64,000 nt of DNA, taken from contig WLWP01000001.1 in the NCBI GenBank assembly GCA_012103505.1, positions 2,790,001-2,854,000 on the forward strand. The letters are read 5' to 3'. This DNA is from Pseudomonadales bacterium (lineage in GTDB: Bacteria > Pseudomonadota > Gammaproteobacteria > Pseudomonadales > Azotimanducaceae). Each line of letters opens with the position of its first letter. The first letter of the stretch is position 1. The position numbers and the translations under genes are program-made. This document shows positions 48,001-55,350 of the stretch, one piece after another. Under the pieces are notes generated by a model that worked only from the letters and a program-made list of their open reading frames with translations, had not been told where the DNA came from and did no database searches.

Positions 48001-49038
48001 GGAGATTCGATACAGACGATCCGCCAACTTGCTGAGGCACTATCAACTATCGGGATGAACCTTATCGCCATCGATCGTACTCCAAAAGCAAAGGGTGCTT
48101 TAACCCCTGCACCACTTTCCATCGATCGCATAGACCTTCTGCTGAGTGAAAGTGCACTAGACGAACAAATTCCAAACGATTGCCACATCATCTACGCCGC
48201 CGATTCCGTGAAGACAACAACCAAAAATATCGCTCAACGTTTTGCGCCACAATCTACCGTCTCAACGACGACCAGCCTCCCAACACCTACGAAACGCGAG
48301 TCGGTACTTATTGCGGGCACTGGAATACGACCCGAACGGTTACGAGATGTACTGAGATCAGAGCATCCGGAGCGTAACTTCGAAGCATACGCTCTGGCGG
48401 TGGATCCGGATTCCGGCCTGATACAACCATCGGTTGAATTCGAAGAACTATTAGAAAGAGACTGGGACCGAATTGTCGTTCTTGCCAACAGAACTGACTT
48501 CTATGCCGTTAACTACGACGCTGCAAATACAATCGATGGTCAGACGATCCTTCTAACAAACTCCATTCGTGCCGCAAAACCAAACGCAAACATCACCGCC
48601 ACTCTGCAGCGGCTTGAGAACAGACCTTTACTGAAAGATGCTGGTGCAAATGCAATCGTACCGGTGCCACTTATCGTAGAACGTCTCATGAGTATCGCGA
48701 TGTTTGGTCATACGTCTGCCGCTCGCACCCTTCTCGGGCTAATCGCCAAGGATCAAACAGGTGTTCTCCGCGAAATCACGGTCGCTCAAGAGGAGGGTTT
48801 GCTGGATGTGCCATTTTCTAAGTTATTGATGACAAGTTTCGCCAACGGTCGAATCATCGGTTGGTTACCGGCCAAGAAGGAGTTGCGGGATACTCTTCTT
48901 AATACCGAGGGAGACTTTGACTTTCACTTCGTTACCTGCCCTTCAGCTGAACATCCTAACGTCACAACCGGTGACCGACTGTTAGTAATTGGGAGGTCCA
49001 ATCCGACGGCCAAGATCTTAGAAGTTAGAGAAACTTAG
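45031..49038 (+). CDS. TAXI-TAXI-pore-RCK fusion, putative ligand-gated ion channel
   Basis: A 1335-residue protein. Residues 1-19 are a signal peptide (cut after LYA). Residues about 28-300 are a TAXI-type TRAP solute-binding domain (KLATGSPGGAYETIANLM). Residues about 316-625 repeat that fold: SDIRVVRPLYPAYLQIIARE (127-146) aligns with SDLRAVLPISRIHLQFIARE (441-460), and RLEKTYPYY with RMASTFPYY. TM helices lie at about 646-667, 700-722 and 768-790, with a pore-loop-like segment (743-766, FGFMASGYEDDIF). RCK/TrkA-N follows at about 811 (RRHIVICGWNDKAS), a second at about 1089 (SVLIAGTGIRPERL), and RCK-C-like strands to the end. Predicted topology puts both binding domains outside and both RCK domains inside. 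No TRAP permease gene is near. Confidence 0.88.
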   Translation: MFRRIFGVFLTLIGANLYAQDTSQDESLKLKLATGSPGGAYETIANLMNQHPNIDLQLVPKKEDETGGSVNNLRLLRANEVDLAFIQGDWVYKAFRGRTWQADADEVCTNVEKAAETSSVTDGQSFSDIRVVRPLYPAYLQIIAREGIDSLADLNGKQIAIGSSDSSSHFHAKQLFAATTEITTVECIEKGFQKGQVLAEDANIQAAIFIGTLHNNAHLKETLGSGYHNLEINQETIKRLEKTYPYYVLHDEKISVSTMLVTRANVDRERVNKLTDSLIDFPSTAVSKTSKPPREYFQIREELTTLQSVDIVRKTPVLRIPTPFHSGACEAYQRIVFEGQIEEFEIAGTEKYTSYTQIINSFNEQACQELFYDPSSKLAKLVIRQHPNSDGSRGNLSLFKQDDPPLEFALAQNDCIYDASRSRFPWYEEDTTPCESLRPISDLRAVLPISRIHLQFIARESADISALGQLNTMRVHTGKPNSVVRIHSDRVKDEASIRWEDVGNGSQTWCERLKTADADAVLLPGSFRTPEYLHRECEAEHVPMPQPIVKRMASTFPYYHESAAPLSLRTAEDWTFLTLRLFLVTSESVSPDRVETLFSALWGSWPAIQQHNEHLFTLQEAISATPIVYHDKVEEILIDEELVTNTDLYLWLLGVFTLLCVLVYIATRNESSYNRLGEVDFIARNYGFVRRNLDRIASISTGLLIVFGMFILVIGLNFLIRLVEISYAASQGANNDLLGLSDARAFTWLFGFMASGYEDDIFPNSTFAKFVLSVLALIGVVGPITLVYEYFNRRRDRQSREAQGEASFRDRRHIVICGWNDKASGLIYSLTSGQAPQKRIVIVVAQLAEQEPLKRWNFDKDHVFYVRGQSSKPGDLDRANIHRASAVIVLDDLESGADRAFNSALTAFAVRKMNKEAFLAAELSAHTNRKNFDTAGVSATIDAEAIGNRLLALACVTDHAIDFFLDAITFDDFAEWYTASPERVYQLLPNGDSIQTIRQLAEALSTIGMNLIAIDRTPKAKGALTPAPLSIDRIDLLLSESALDEQIPNDCHIIYAADSVKTTTKNIAQRFAPQSTVSTTTSLPTPTKRESVLIAGTGIRPERLRDVLRSEHPERNFEAYALAVDPDSGLIQPSVEFEELLERDWDRIVVLANRTDFYAVNYDAANTIDGQTILLTNSIRAAKPNANITATLQRLENRPLLKDAGANAIVPVPLIVERLMSIAMFGHTSAARTLLGLIAKDQTGVLREITVAQEEGLLDVPFSKLLMTSFANGRIIGWLPAKKELRDTLLNTEGDFDFHFVTCPSAEHPNVTTGDRLLVIGRSNPTAKILEVRET

Positions 49039-49068
49039 AAGTTAGAGAAACTTAGAATTTAGAGAAAT
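49018..49068. repeat. Three tandem 17-bp repeats across convergent stop codons
   Basis: Two identical 17-base units (TTAGAAGTTAGAGAAAC at 49018 and 49035) are followed by a third with two changes (TTAGAATTTAGAGAAAT). The first copy encodes the last six residues of the channel-like protein, the second holds its stop codon, and the third holds the stop codon of the convergent TIM-barrel gene. It looks like a slippage or duplication product. Confidence 0.9.
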
Positions 49069-49841
49069 GCAGACCGAAGACACACACTATGAATCTGCTT
49101 TGCTCGCGCCACTGGATCAGGAAATTTTTCTCGCAGTGCTCTAGAGCGAATCTCGAGACTGACATCTAGTTTTGAGCGACAGACGGTCTGGATATCGATC
49201 AGACTCGCTTCTCCCTCGCCGAGGTTACATCTAGAGTCCACAGCGGCCTCGATGTATGCATCACCAGTCATAGTTTTTGAAGATTGCCAGTAATCACAGG
49301 CCTGAACGTAAGAAAACACTTGGTCTTCTAACTCAGGTAATGCTTCACCCGCACGATTGAGGTGCATTAGGTCGACGAGGATGCCGGTAGCCTTGTGATC
49401 GACGGCGTTGATGAACTTGCTTGCAGCCGCGAGAGAACGAATATGCGTGAATTCCCCAAACTCTAGATTAATGCGAATATCTTCACCACCTAACTCACAG
49501 AGCTCATGGAATTGTTCAACGGACGCCTCATAGTCATCGTGAACCGATACGACCAGAACGTTCTTCGCACCCAGCTCCAATCCAGCTTCAATGGCCATTT
49601 TATGCGAATCAGTTGCTTTATGCCCTCCGGCAAGCCAAAGCGCTTCCACATCGATCAATCGTATTTCTGTTTCCTGCAAGGCTGATTTCGTTTTCGCCAG
49701 AGCTTTGTTGTCCCATGTGGTATTAGGATCAATCCACATCCCGCACGAGCTGAAACCTGCCGCATTTGCAATGCGCGGAATATCCCAAGGCAGCGCATCG
49801 GGCACACATCCAGCGGCCAAAGCCCAGTATGGATCAGACAT
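49059..49841 (-). CDS. Sugar phosphate isomerase/epimerase-like TIM-barrel protein
   Basis: A 260-residue protein from the ATG that has AGGA six bases upstream; a TTG 30 bases earlier is possible but less well supported. The sequence follows the AP-endonuclease-2/xylose-isomerase-like barrel: IRLIDVEALWLAGG, LGAKNVLVVSVHDD, IRINLEFGEFTHIRSL, GILVDLMHLNRAG and YVQACDYW supply the Glu, Asp and His positions expected at the metal site. It probably isomerises or dehydrates a sugar-like acid; the substrate is unknown. It is divergent from the aldo/keto reductase gene. Confidence 0.82.
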   Translation of the reverse strand: MSDPYWALAAGCVPDALPWDIPRIANAAGFSSCGMWIDPNTTWDNKALAKTKSALQETEIRLIDVEALWLAGGHKATDSHKMAIEAGLELGAKNVLVVSVHDDYEASVEQFHELCELGGEDIRINLEFGEFTHIRSLAAASKFINAVDHKATGILVDLMHLNRAGEALPELEDQVFSYVQACDYWQSSKTMTGDAYIEAAVDSRCNLGEGEASLIDIQTVCRSKLDVSLEIRSRALREKFPDPVARAKQIHSVCLRSAFL

Positions 49842-49983
49842 CAATATTCCTAACAAATCTTTCAAGACCAAGTGTTACCTATCCAATCCCTGGCTACTAG
49901 GGACTGAACGAAACCAATTCACTGTCGCCTCAACGTCGGGAACCCTGTAGCCTTTCGCCTGAACAAAACGAAGCCAGCAACAC

Positions 49984-50985
49984 ATGAAACAAAGAACATT
50001 TGGACAACTCGCTACGCCGATATCTGCCATCGGCTATGGCGCCATGTCGTTAAGCGACTTCTACGGGCCCACGGGCGATGACAAATCGCACGCAGTCCTC
50101 GCACGGTGTATGGATCTCGGCATCACTCACATCGATACGTCCAACGTCTACGGCGGCGGCATGTCCGAGACGCGCATCGGCTCATTTCTAGCCAAACAAG
50201 GTCGCCAAGCAAACGACTTTTTTGTGATCGCGACCAAAGCTGGCATCACGAGTAAACCTGATGGCACTAGGTATTTTGACAACACTCTGGAACATCTAAG
50301 TGGTGAGTTAGACAAGTCTCTCCAGCGCTTAGGGGTCGACCAGGTCGAACTCTTGTACGTACACCGGCGAGATGACGCCGTGCCAATTGAAGAGGTCACA
50401 GACGCGCTAGCAACTCTTGTTAAGTCAGGCAAAACTCGCCAAATCGGTTTTTCCGAGATTGCTCCAACATCACTGGCTATCGCTCAGGACGTGCACCCTA
50501 TTGGCGCTGTCCAGTCGGAATATTCACTTTCTACGCGGTCACCTGAGTTGGGCCTCGTGCAGAAAGCATCGGAGCTTGGTACGAGCTTCGTCGCCTTCAG
50601 TCCCGTAGGTCGTACACTCCTAACCGACACACTGTTGGACTACGAAACCTGTCAAACGCTTGCCTTTCTGAAGGTCAATCCACGCTTTCAGAAAGAAAGT
50701 CTACAACGCAATACACAGGTGACCGAGCCATTTCGGAAACTTGCTGCTGACATGGGCGCCTCGGCTGCAAGTATTGCGATCGCCTGGCTACTTGCCAAGG
50801 GTGATCATGTCATCCCAATTCCAGGGACAAGGTCAGTAGAGCATTTAAACGAACTGGCAGCTGGTGTCGATCTCAATCTGAGCAATACAGATGTCGCCGA
50901 GATTGAAAAAGCACTGCCGCTTGGTTGGTGTCATGGCGACCGCTACTCAGCAGGTCAATGGCAAGGACCAGAAAGATACTGTTAA
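49984..50985 (+). CDS. Aldo/keto reductase
   Basis: A 333-residue NADPH-dependent aldo/keto reductase of usual length. The catalytic tetrad is complete: D51 and Y56 in HIDTSNVYGGG, K85 in VIATKAGIT, and H127 in LLYVHRRDD. The C-terminal cofactor segment VIPIPGTRSVEHLNE binds the 2'-phosphate of NADPH. It reduces an aldehyde or ketone in the cytoplasm; the sequence resembles the YajO/Tas-type branch. The metallo-beta-lactamase gene starts 15 bases downstream, so the two may share a transcript. Confidence 0.92.
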   Translation: MKQRTFGQLATPISAIGYGAMSLSDFYGPTGDDKSHAVLARCMDLGITHIDTSNVYGGGMSETRIGSFLAKQGRQANDFFVIATKAGITSKPDGTRYFDNTLEHLSGELDKSLQRLGVDQVELLYVHRRDDAVPIEEVTDALATLVKSGKTRQIGFSEIAPTSLAIAQDVHPIGAVQSEYSLSTRSPELGLVQKASELGTSFVAFSPVGRTLLTDTLLDYETCQTLAFLKVNPRFQKESLQRNTQVTEPFRKLAADMGASAASIAIAWLLAKGDHVIPIPGTRSVEHLNELAAGVDLNLSNTDVAEIEKALPLGWCHGDRYSAGQWQGPERYC

Positions 50986-50999
50986 TTTTAGGAGAAACC

Positions 51000-51884
51000 G
51001 TGAGAATTTTTCTAACGATTTTTTTAAGTGGATTTCTGCTCACCACGCACAATTCCTTTGCGGCGGAACGTTGCTTAGGTGCAGATGCAACCTGGCCTGA
51101 GGATTGGACCGAGCCATACCCAGCACATCGTGTGATAGGTAATCTCTACGCGGTGGGCAATGCTGGGCTAAGCATGTATCTCATCACCACAGATGACGGG
51201 CATATTCTTGTCAATACCGGCTTGGCAGATTCGACAGCGATGATCAAGCGCAATATCAAAGCGCTCGGATTTCGCCTTCAGGACGTCAAGTTGATGCTAA
51301 CCACACAGGCGCACTTCGACCACGTTGCCGCGTTTGCTGAAATTAGTGCGCTCACAGGGGCCATGGTCTGGGCAACCCCGGACGATGCGCGAGTCCTCGA
51401 AGATGGTGGCGTCAGTGATGCTCACTTTGGTGAGTGCCTAGAGTTTCGATTTGAACCAATAGAAGTGGATCGACGCTTGGACGACGGGGAGGTGATCGAA
51501 TTTGGTGGTCTTGAAATTACCACTCATCATCACCCAGGGCATACGGAAGGCAGCGCCAGCTACTCCTGGACAGTCAACGAAGCGGGACGAGACTATCGTG
51601 TCGCGATCGTGAACATGGGTTCAATTAACCCAGGTAAAAAACTATTGATTGATCCCACGTATCCCGGTGTTGCTGAAGATTTCGCGCAAACGTTCCACAA
51701 ACAGAAGAGAATGCAGATTGACGTCTGGGTCTCCTCACACGGATCACAGTACAACCTTGCCGACAAACACCAACCAGGTATGCCTTACGATCCAAACACA
51801 TTCGTCGATCCAGAGGGGCTAGGGGTTGCCGTCGATGAGCTACAGGAAATCTTTCAGCAACAATTAAATGCTGAGCTTGACTAG
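51000..51884 (+). CDS. Subclass B3 metallo-beta-lactamase, GOB-like Gln ligand
   Basis: A 294-residue exported protein, starting at GTG with AGGAG five bases upstream; an in-frame ATG further up would overlap the reductase gene and spoil the signal peptide (RIFLTIFLSGFLLTTHNSFAA). The metal motif reads Q103-A-H105-F-D107-H108 where most B3 enzymes have HxHxDH. H181 (HPGHTEGSASYSW) and H247 (VSSHGSQYNL) complete the two sites. Gln at the first position is the hallmark of GOB enzymes, so the Zn1 site is altered in the same way. It could hydrolyse beta-lactams in the periplasm or act on another lactone or ester; chromosomal environmental B3 homologues do both. Confidence 0.87.
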   Translation: MRIFLTIFLSGFLLTTHNSFAAERCLGADATWPEDWTEPYPAHRVIGNLYAVGNAGLSMYLITTDDGHILVNTGLADSTAMIKRNIKALGFRLQDVKLMLTTQAHFDHVAAFAEISALTGAMVWATPDDARVLEDGGVSDAHFGECLEFRFEPIEVDRRLDDGEVIEFGGLEITTHHHPGHTEGSASYSWTVNEAGRDYRVAIVNMGSINPGKKLLIDPTYPGVAEDFAQTFHKQKRMQIDVWVSSHGSQYNLADKHQPGMPYDPNTFVDPEGLGVAVDELQEIFQQQLNAELD

Positions 51885-51886
51885 CG

Positions 51887-53143
51887 TTAGCCTTCGCCCG
51901 TTGGGAGCCTCATACTCGTGATCCCAACGGGCGCGCTTTGGCCTCCTTGGCGCGCGGCGCCAACCACTTCGCGTAGCGTGTAGTTCGCACCCAGTTCTTC
52001 ACCAGTAGAAGCAGAGCTCAGCTCACCAACACGCAAATATTCACCGGCATCTGCCGCCAACCGAAATGCTACTGTCGCTCCCGCCGCTTCCCCCGGTATT
52101 CCACGAGCGCCGAAGCCATGACCTTCATTGGTTTGCGTCCCGGTTGTTGCTTGATAACCCATACGATGGAGTAATTTGGGGCTGGCTCTGCGGAGTACTT
52201 CGGGGCGGACTGAAAGCATCCAGTTTTCCTGCTGTCGCATCCACGGTTTTTGCATACCGTTGAGCATTACGATGCGAGGCTCAGTAGTGTGGTTGATGCC
52301 AGTGCCGTGCAGTATGCGACCATCAGTAATGACTACCGTACCGGCTTTTGCATCCAAATTGATGGCTGGCGGCAGCTTGCCGACGGGTCTGTTTTCGCGA
52401 ACAGCATCCGACAGTGCTGTGTGAGAACCGGGGATCAGTAATGTCCCCCCGTTGTTCTCATCTACATCAGTGATTGCAGTTAGGACGTTCACCGTCATCG
52501 GACTGCGAGAATCCAACGCATTGCCTTGGTCTTGATGCAACGCCTGCGGCACCCCGCCCTCCAATGAAATCGCTGCAATCAAAGATGTGCAGATCCAACC
52601 AACACCCAGTGCTTCTGTCACTAGCTGTTCTACTAATGGCCCCCCTTGCATCGCGGCCGAGTGCTGCTCTATGAGCTGTTCGAAACACCGACCTTTGTTC
52701 ACACAGCAATTTATATTTTGCCCACTAGGTGTCTTTTGCGCGATACCAGCAAGCCTTTCTCCTTCGGCTTGCTCGAGAACCCGTTCCCTGATCACCGTGA
52801 TCTGATCAACGGACAACGCATCTTCGATTTTGCAATAACCCCACTCGACCATATCTCTTCGAAGTTGCTCGATATCTTTACTGGGTTGGGGCAGAGAGTG
52901 TTGTGCCCACTCTGGGTGTTTTGCGCCTGTCGTGGTGTCGTAGTAGGAACCCGGTTGAAATTCCCACTCCCCCCACTGACTGCCACGCTGAGGGGGTACG
53001 AAATAGATCTCCGGATTACTTTCCAATACCGATTTCATGGGCTCAGCGGTAGAAACTTCCGCGCGATACATCCCCATTTCAGGTGCCGACTTGGCCTTAA
53101 TGGATTCCGGATCAAATTCGTTAGGAACGCTCATTGATAACAC
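51887..53143 (-). CDS. Phytanoyl-CoA dioxygenase family protein
   Basis: A 418-residue Fe(II)/2-oxoglutarate-dependent oxygenase of the PhyH family. The iron triad is H203-Q-D205 (ALHQDQGNALDS) and H279 (RILHGTGINH), with R290 placed to bind 2-oxoglutarate. An N-terminal extension of about 90 residues (FVPPQRGSQWGEWEFQPG) and a C-terminal tail are longer than in the shortest members. An in-frame ATG three codons in is an alternative start. It would hydroxylate an unknown substrate in the cytoplasm. It is divergent from the hotdog gene, with a palindrome between them. Confidence 0.87.
   Translation of the reverse strand: MLSMSVPNEFDPESIKAKSAPEMGMYRAEVSTAEPMKSVLESNPEIYFVPPQRGSQWGEWEFQPGSYYDTTTGAKHPEWAQHSLPQPSKDIEQLRRDMVEWGYCKIEDALSVDQITVIRERVLEQAEGERLAGIAQKTPSGQNINCCVNKGRCFEQLIEQHSAAMQGGPLVEQLVTEALGVGWICTSLIAAISLEGGVPQALHQDQGNALDSRSPMTVNVLTAITDVDENNGGTLLIPGSHTALSDAVRENRPVGKLPPAINLDAKAGTVVITDGRILHGTGINHTTEPRIVMLNGMQKPWMRQQENWMLSVRPEVLRRASPKLLHRMGYQATTGTQTNEGHGFGARGIPGEAAGATVAFRLAADAGEYLRVGELSSASTGEELGANYTLREVVGAARQGGQSAPVGITSMRLPTGEG
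51895..51933. terminator. Perfect 12-bp stem-loop at a convergent gene end
   Basis: CGCCCGTTGGGA and TCCCAACGGGCG are exact reverse complements separated by 15 bases. The structure lies inside the last codons of the PhyH gene, just past the metallo-beta-lactamase stop. There is no T-run, so it may act as a bidirectional barrier or mRNA 3'-end stabiliser. Confidence 0.6.
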
Positions 53144-53170
53144 CCCTCCCGTAGCGTGTTTAGCTGAATG

Positions 53171-53186
53171 ATACCGCAGGCGGTAT
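53171..53186. promoter_or_regulatory. Palindromic operator candidate ATACCGC-AG-GCGGTAT
   Basis: A 7-bp perfect inverted repeat with a 2-base centre in the 94-base region between the divergent PhyH and hotdog genes, 28 bases from the PhyH start and 52 from the hotdog start. The form is typical of TetR- or LysR-family operators. No regulator gene is adjacent. Confidence 0.5.
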
Positions 53187-53237
53187 GGGCTGCCACCCAG
53201 TCTTGCAACTTTAAGTTACACTTATACTCACCAATTT

Positions 53238-54104
53238 GTGAGCCAAATTATGTCCGCCAATATTAATTCAGAGACAGTTCTCGGGCCATGGCGCCGACCC
53301 AAAAACACATCAGCCGATGAGAAGGGCGGTATCCATGACGACGACACAGCTCAGGATCTTGGTTTCCAAGGTGGCACGATCGCAGGCTCCATCCACATGG
53401 AACAGTTCCCACCACTGTTAGTTCAACACTTCGGCGACGCCTGGTGGTCACAAGGTGGGATGTCCCTCTACTTTAAGGCTGCAACAATTGATCACGAACC
53501 GGTCTGCTGCAAACTTGAACCGACCGGCGAAACAACAGCCCGAATTTGGATGGAGAACGAAGCCGGTACAGTCGTGATGGAAGGATCTGCCTCCTTGGGT
53601 GAAGACGAGAATTCCGAAGTGAGCAGACGCATCGAAGCCGTACGACCTCCTACCGATCTCCGCATGATGGCCGATGTGGTTATCAACGAACCATCTCCCC
53701 CATGTCCTGTCCGTGTACCCCAAAAGAGCATCGATGAACGTCTCGCAGTGATCACCGAACCTATGACGTGCTACACCGACGAGACGCTCTACGGTGGCAA
53801 CGTCGCGCCAATTGCTCCTTTTGTGCACGCCTTCAGAGAAGTCGAGCCTCATATCATTCCTGTTAGAGGACCCTATGTAGGGTTGTTTGGTTCCATCGAA
53901 GTGCAGTACCTAGCCGGACCGATAGTCGCAGAACGCGACTACGTAGCCCAAGGTCATGTGGTCGCTTTGTCTGATAGCCCGAAGACAGAAATAATTTGGT
54001 ACACGGCAACGTTAAGCGACCCATCTTCAGGGGAGAAAATCGCACGTATGACTAAGATGGACCGGCTGATGAAGGACGCCTCTCCTCTATGGTCAGACGC
54101 TTGA
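53238..54104 (+). CDS. Hotdog-fold (MaoC-like) protein, role unknown
   Basis: A 288-residue protein read from GTG. GGIHDDDTAQDLGFQGGTIA followed by GSIHMEQF resembles the HxD region of MaoC-type hotdog dehydratases (NPIHxD...GFxGxIxxG), and the C-terminal half (GPYVGLFGSIEVQYLAGP) looks like a second hotdog. It probably binds a CoA thioester in the cytoplasm, perhaps as a hydratase. A crotonase gene follows after 57 bases, supporting a CoA-linked catabolic role. No close family name is certain. Confidence 0.7.
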   Translation: MSQIMSANINSETVLGPWRRPKNTSADEKGGIHDDDTAQDLGFQGGTIAGSIHMEQFPPLLVQHFGDAWWSQGGMSLYFKAATIDHEPVCCKLEPTGETTARIWMENEAGTVVMEGSASLGEDENSEVSRRIEAVRPPTDLRMMADVVINEPSPPCPVRVPQKSIDERLAVITEPMTCYTDETLYGGNVAPIAPFVHAFREVEPHIIPVRGPYVGLFGSIEVQYLAGPIVAERDYVAQGHVVALSDSPKTEIIWYTATLSDPSSGEKIARMTKMDRLMKDASPLWSDA

Positions 54105-54161
54105 TTAAGCCCTAGCCAAATCAAACAAATCAATACACACATGTTCTAAGGGAGACGAACT

Positions 54162-54917
54162 TTGACCACCCTAGCAATTAAGACCAACTCCGGCGTTCGA
54201 GTCGTTGAAATGAACCGCCCTGACTCACTCAACGCCCTCAACCCACAAATGATGGACGAGCTTGCGGAGATATTTATATCTACGGCGAGCGACGATGAGA
54301 TCAAAGTCATTGTTCTGACAGGTGCAGGACGTGCGTTTTCTGCGGGTGCCGATCTTGCTGCGAGTCGCGATTACACCCCCAAGCACGGCCTAGCCGGAAT
54401 GATCGATGCAATGGTCGACTTCCCGAAACCGTTTATCGCCGCGGTAAACGGCTTGGGCGTCGGTTACGGTGCAACCGTTTGTGGACTAGCTGATTTCGTG
54501 ATCATGTCCGATAAAGGCCGTCTGAGAGCACCTTTCTCCGCGCTCGGACTAACGGCTGAACTGTCTAGCACATACACATTTCCTCGGCTCATGGGGCGCC
54601 AACGTGCAAGCTGGTTCTTATTGGCGGCCGAATGGTTAGATGCCAACGCCTGTCTAGAGGCAGGGTTAACAATGGAAGTAGTACCTTCTGACCAGCTGAT
54701 GACCCGTACTGATGAACAAGCGGACAAATTGGCGAAACTGCCTCTAGCATCACTGGTCAAGACAAAACAGTTAATCATGGACCCTCTGCGTGCGCAGATG
54801 AAAGCATCAGTAATCGCCGAAAACGATGGCTTGGCGGAACTTCGAGGCGGTCCCGCGAACAAAGAGGCGGTTTCAGCCTTCCTCGAAAAGCGAGACCCAG
54901 ATTTTGCGAGCATTTGA
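54162..54917 (+). CDS. Enoyl-CoA hydratase/isomerase family protein
   Basis: A 251-residue crotonase, starting at TTG with AAGGGAGA upstream. GAGRAFSAGADLAASRD (about 49-65) and VNGLGVGYGATVCGLADFV (about 94-112) form the oxyanion hole. The second segment has VGYGAT in place of the common GGG, and no Glu follows at the first catalytic position, as in delta-isomerase-type members (PaaG/ECI-like). That favours isomerase over hydratase activity, but only weakly. It is probably co-transcribed with the hotdog protein. Confidence 0.88.
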   Translation: MTTLAIKTNSGVRVVEMNRPDSLNALNPQMMDELAEIFISTASDDEIKVIVLTGAGRAFSAGADLAASRDYTPKHGLAGMIDAMVDFPKPFIAAVNGLGVGYGATVCGLADFVIMSDKGRLRAPFSALGLTAELSSTYTFPRLMGRQRASWFLLAAEWLDANACLEAGLTMEVVPSDQLMTRTDEQADKLAKLPLASLVKTKQLIMDPLRAQMKASVIAENDGLAELRGGPANKEAVSAFLEKRDPDFASI

Positions 54918-54968
54918 CTCATCGTGGGTCAGTAAAGAACATAGAAAGATATTTACGGAGACAAGATC

Positions 54969-55292
54969 TTGGCTGGGAGTCTTAGAGACCAATTAGTACA
55001 AGCCGGTTTGGCAACAAACTCGCAAGCGAAGAAAGCTGAGCGCCAACAACGCGCCGAAGAGCAAGCCAAACGTCACGGCAATAAGAAACAAAACGAGGCG
55101 ACGGCGTCAGAGGATCCTAGCACTGCCGCGGCGAAGGCCAAGAAGCGTGCATAAAAAAGAAACGCAGAAAAAGTAGAGAAAGATCGCGCCATCGAAGCCG
55201 AGCGCAATCGAAAATCTGCTGCCAAGGCACTTCGGGCAGAAATTAAGCAGCTCATCCTGCAAAACGACCAACGCACAGTGATGGTTAGCTGA
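54969..55292 (+). pseudogene. DUF2058 family gene remnant, nonsense and truncation
   Basis: The first 61 codons (AGSLRDQLVQAGLATNSQAK, then a Lys/Arg/Glu-rich segment) match the N-terminus of DUF2058 (YaiL-like) proteins, which are about 180 residues long. A TAA at 55152 interrupts the frame, but the same frame reads on for 45 more codons with typical DUF2058 sequence (EKDRAIEAERNRKSAAKALR, then AEIKQLILQND) before a TGA. The conserved C-terminal domain (YNFVDG-type) is missing downstream. The gene is therefore decaying, not merely misread. Intact relatives are nearly confined to Gammaproteobacteria, which helps to place the host. The original role is unknown. Confidence 0.8.
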
Positions 55293-55350
55293 CTATTTGA
55301 CTTAGGATCCGTCCAGCGCGACGATTAACGAAAACCCGTCGGAGAGGAAT

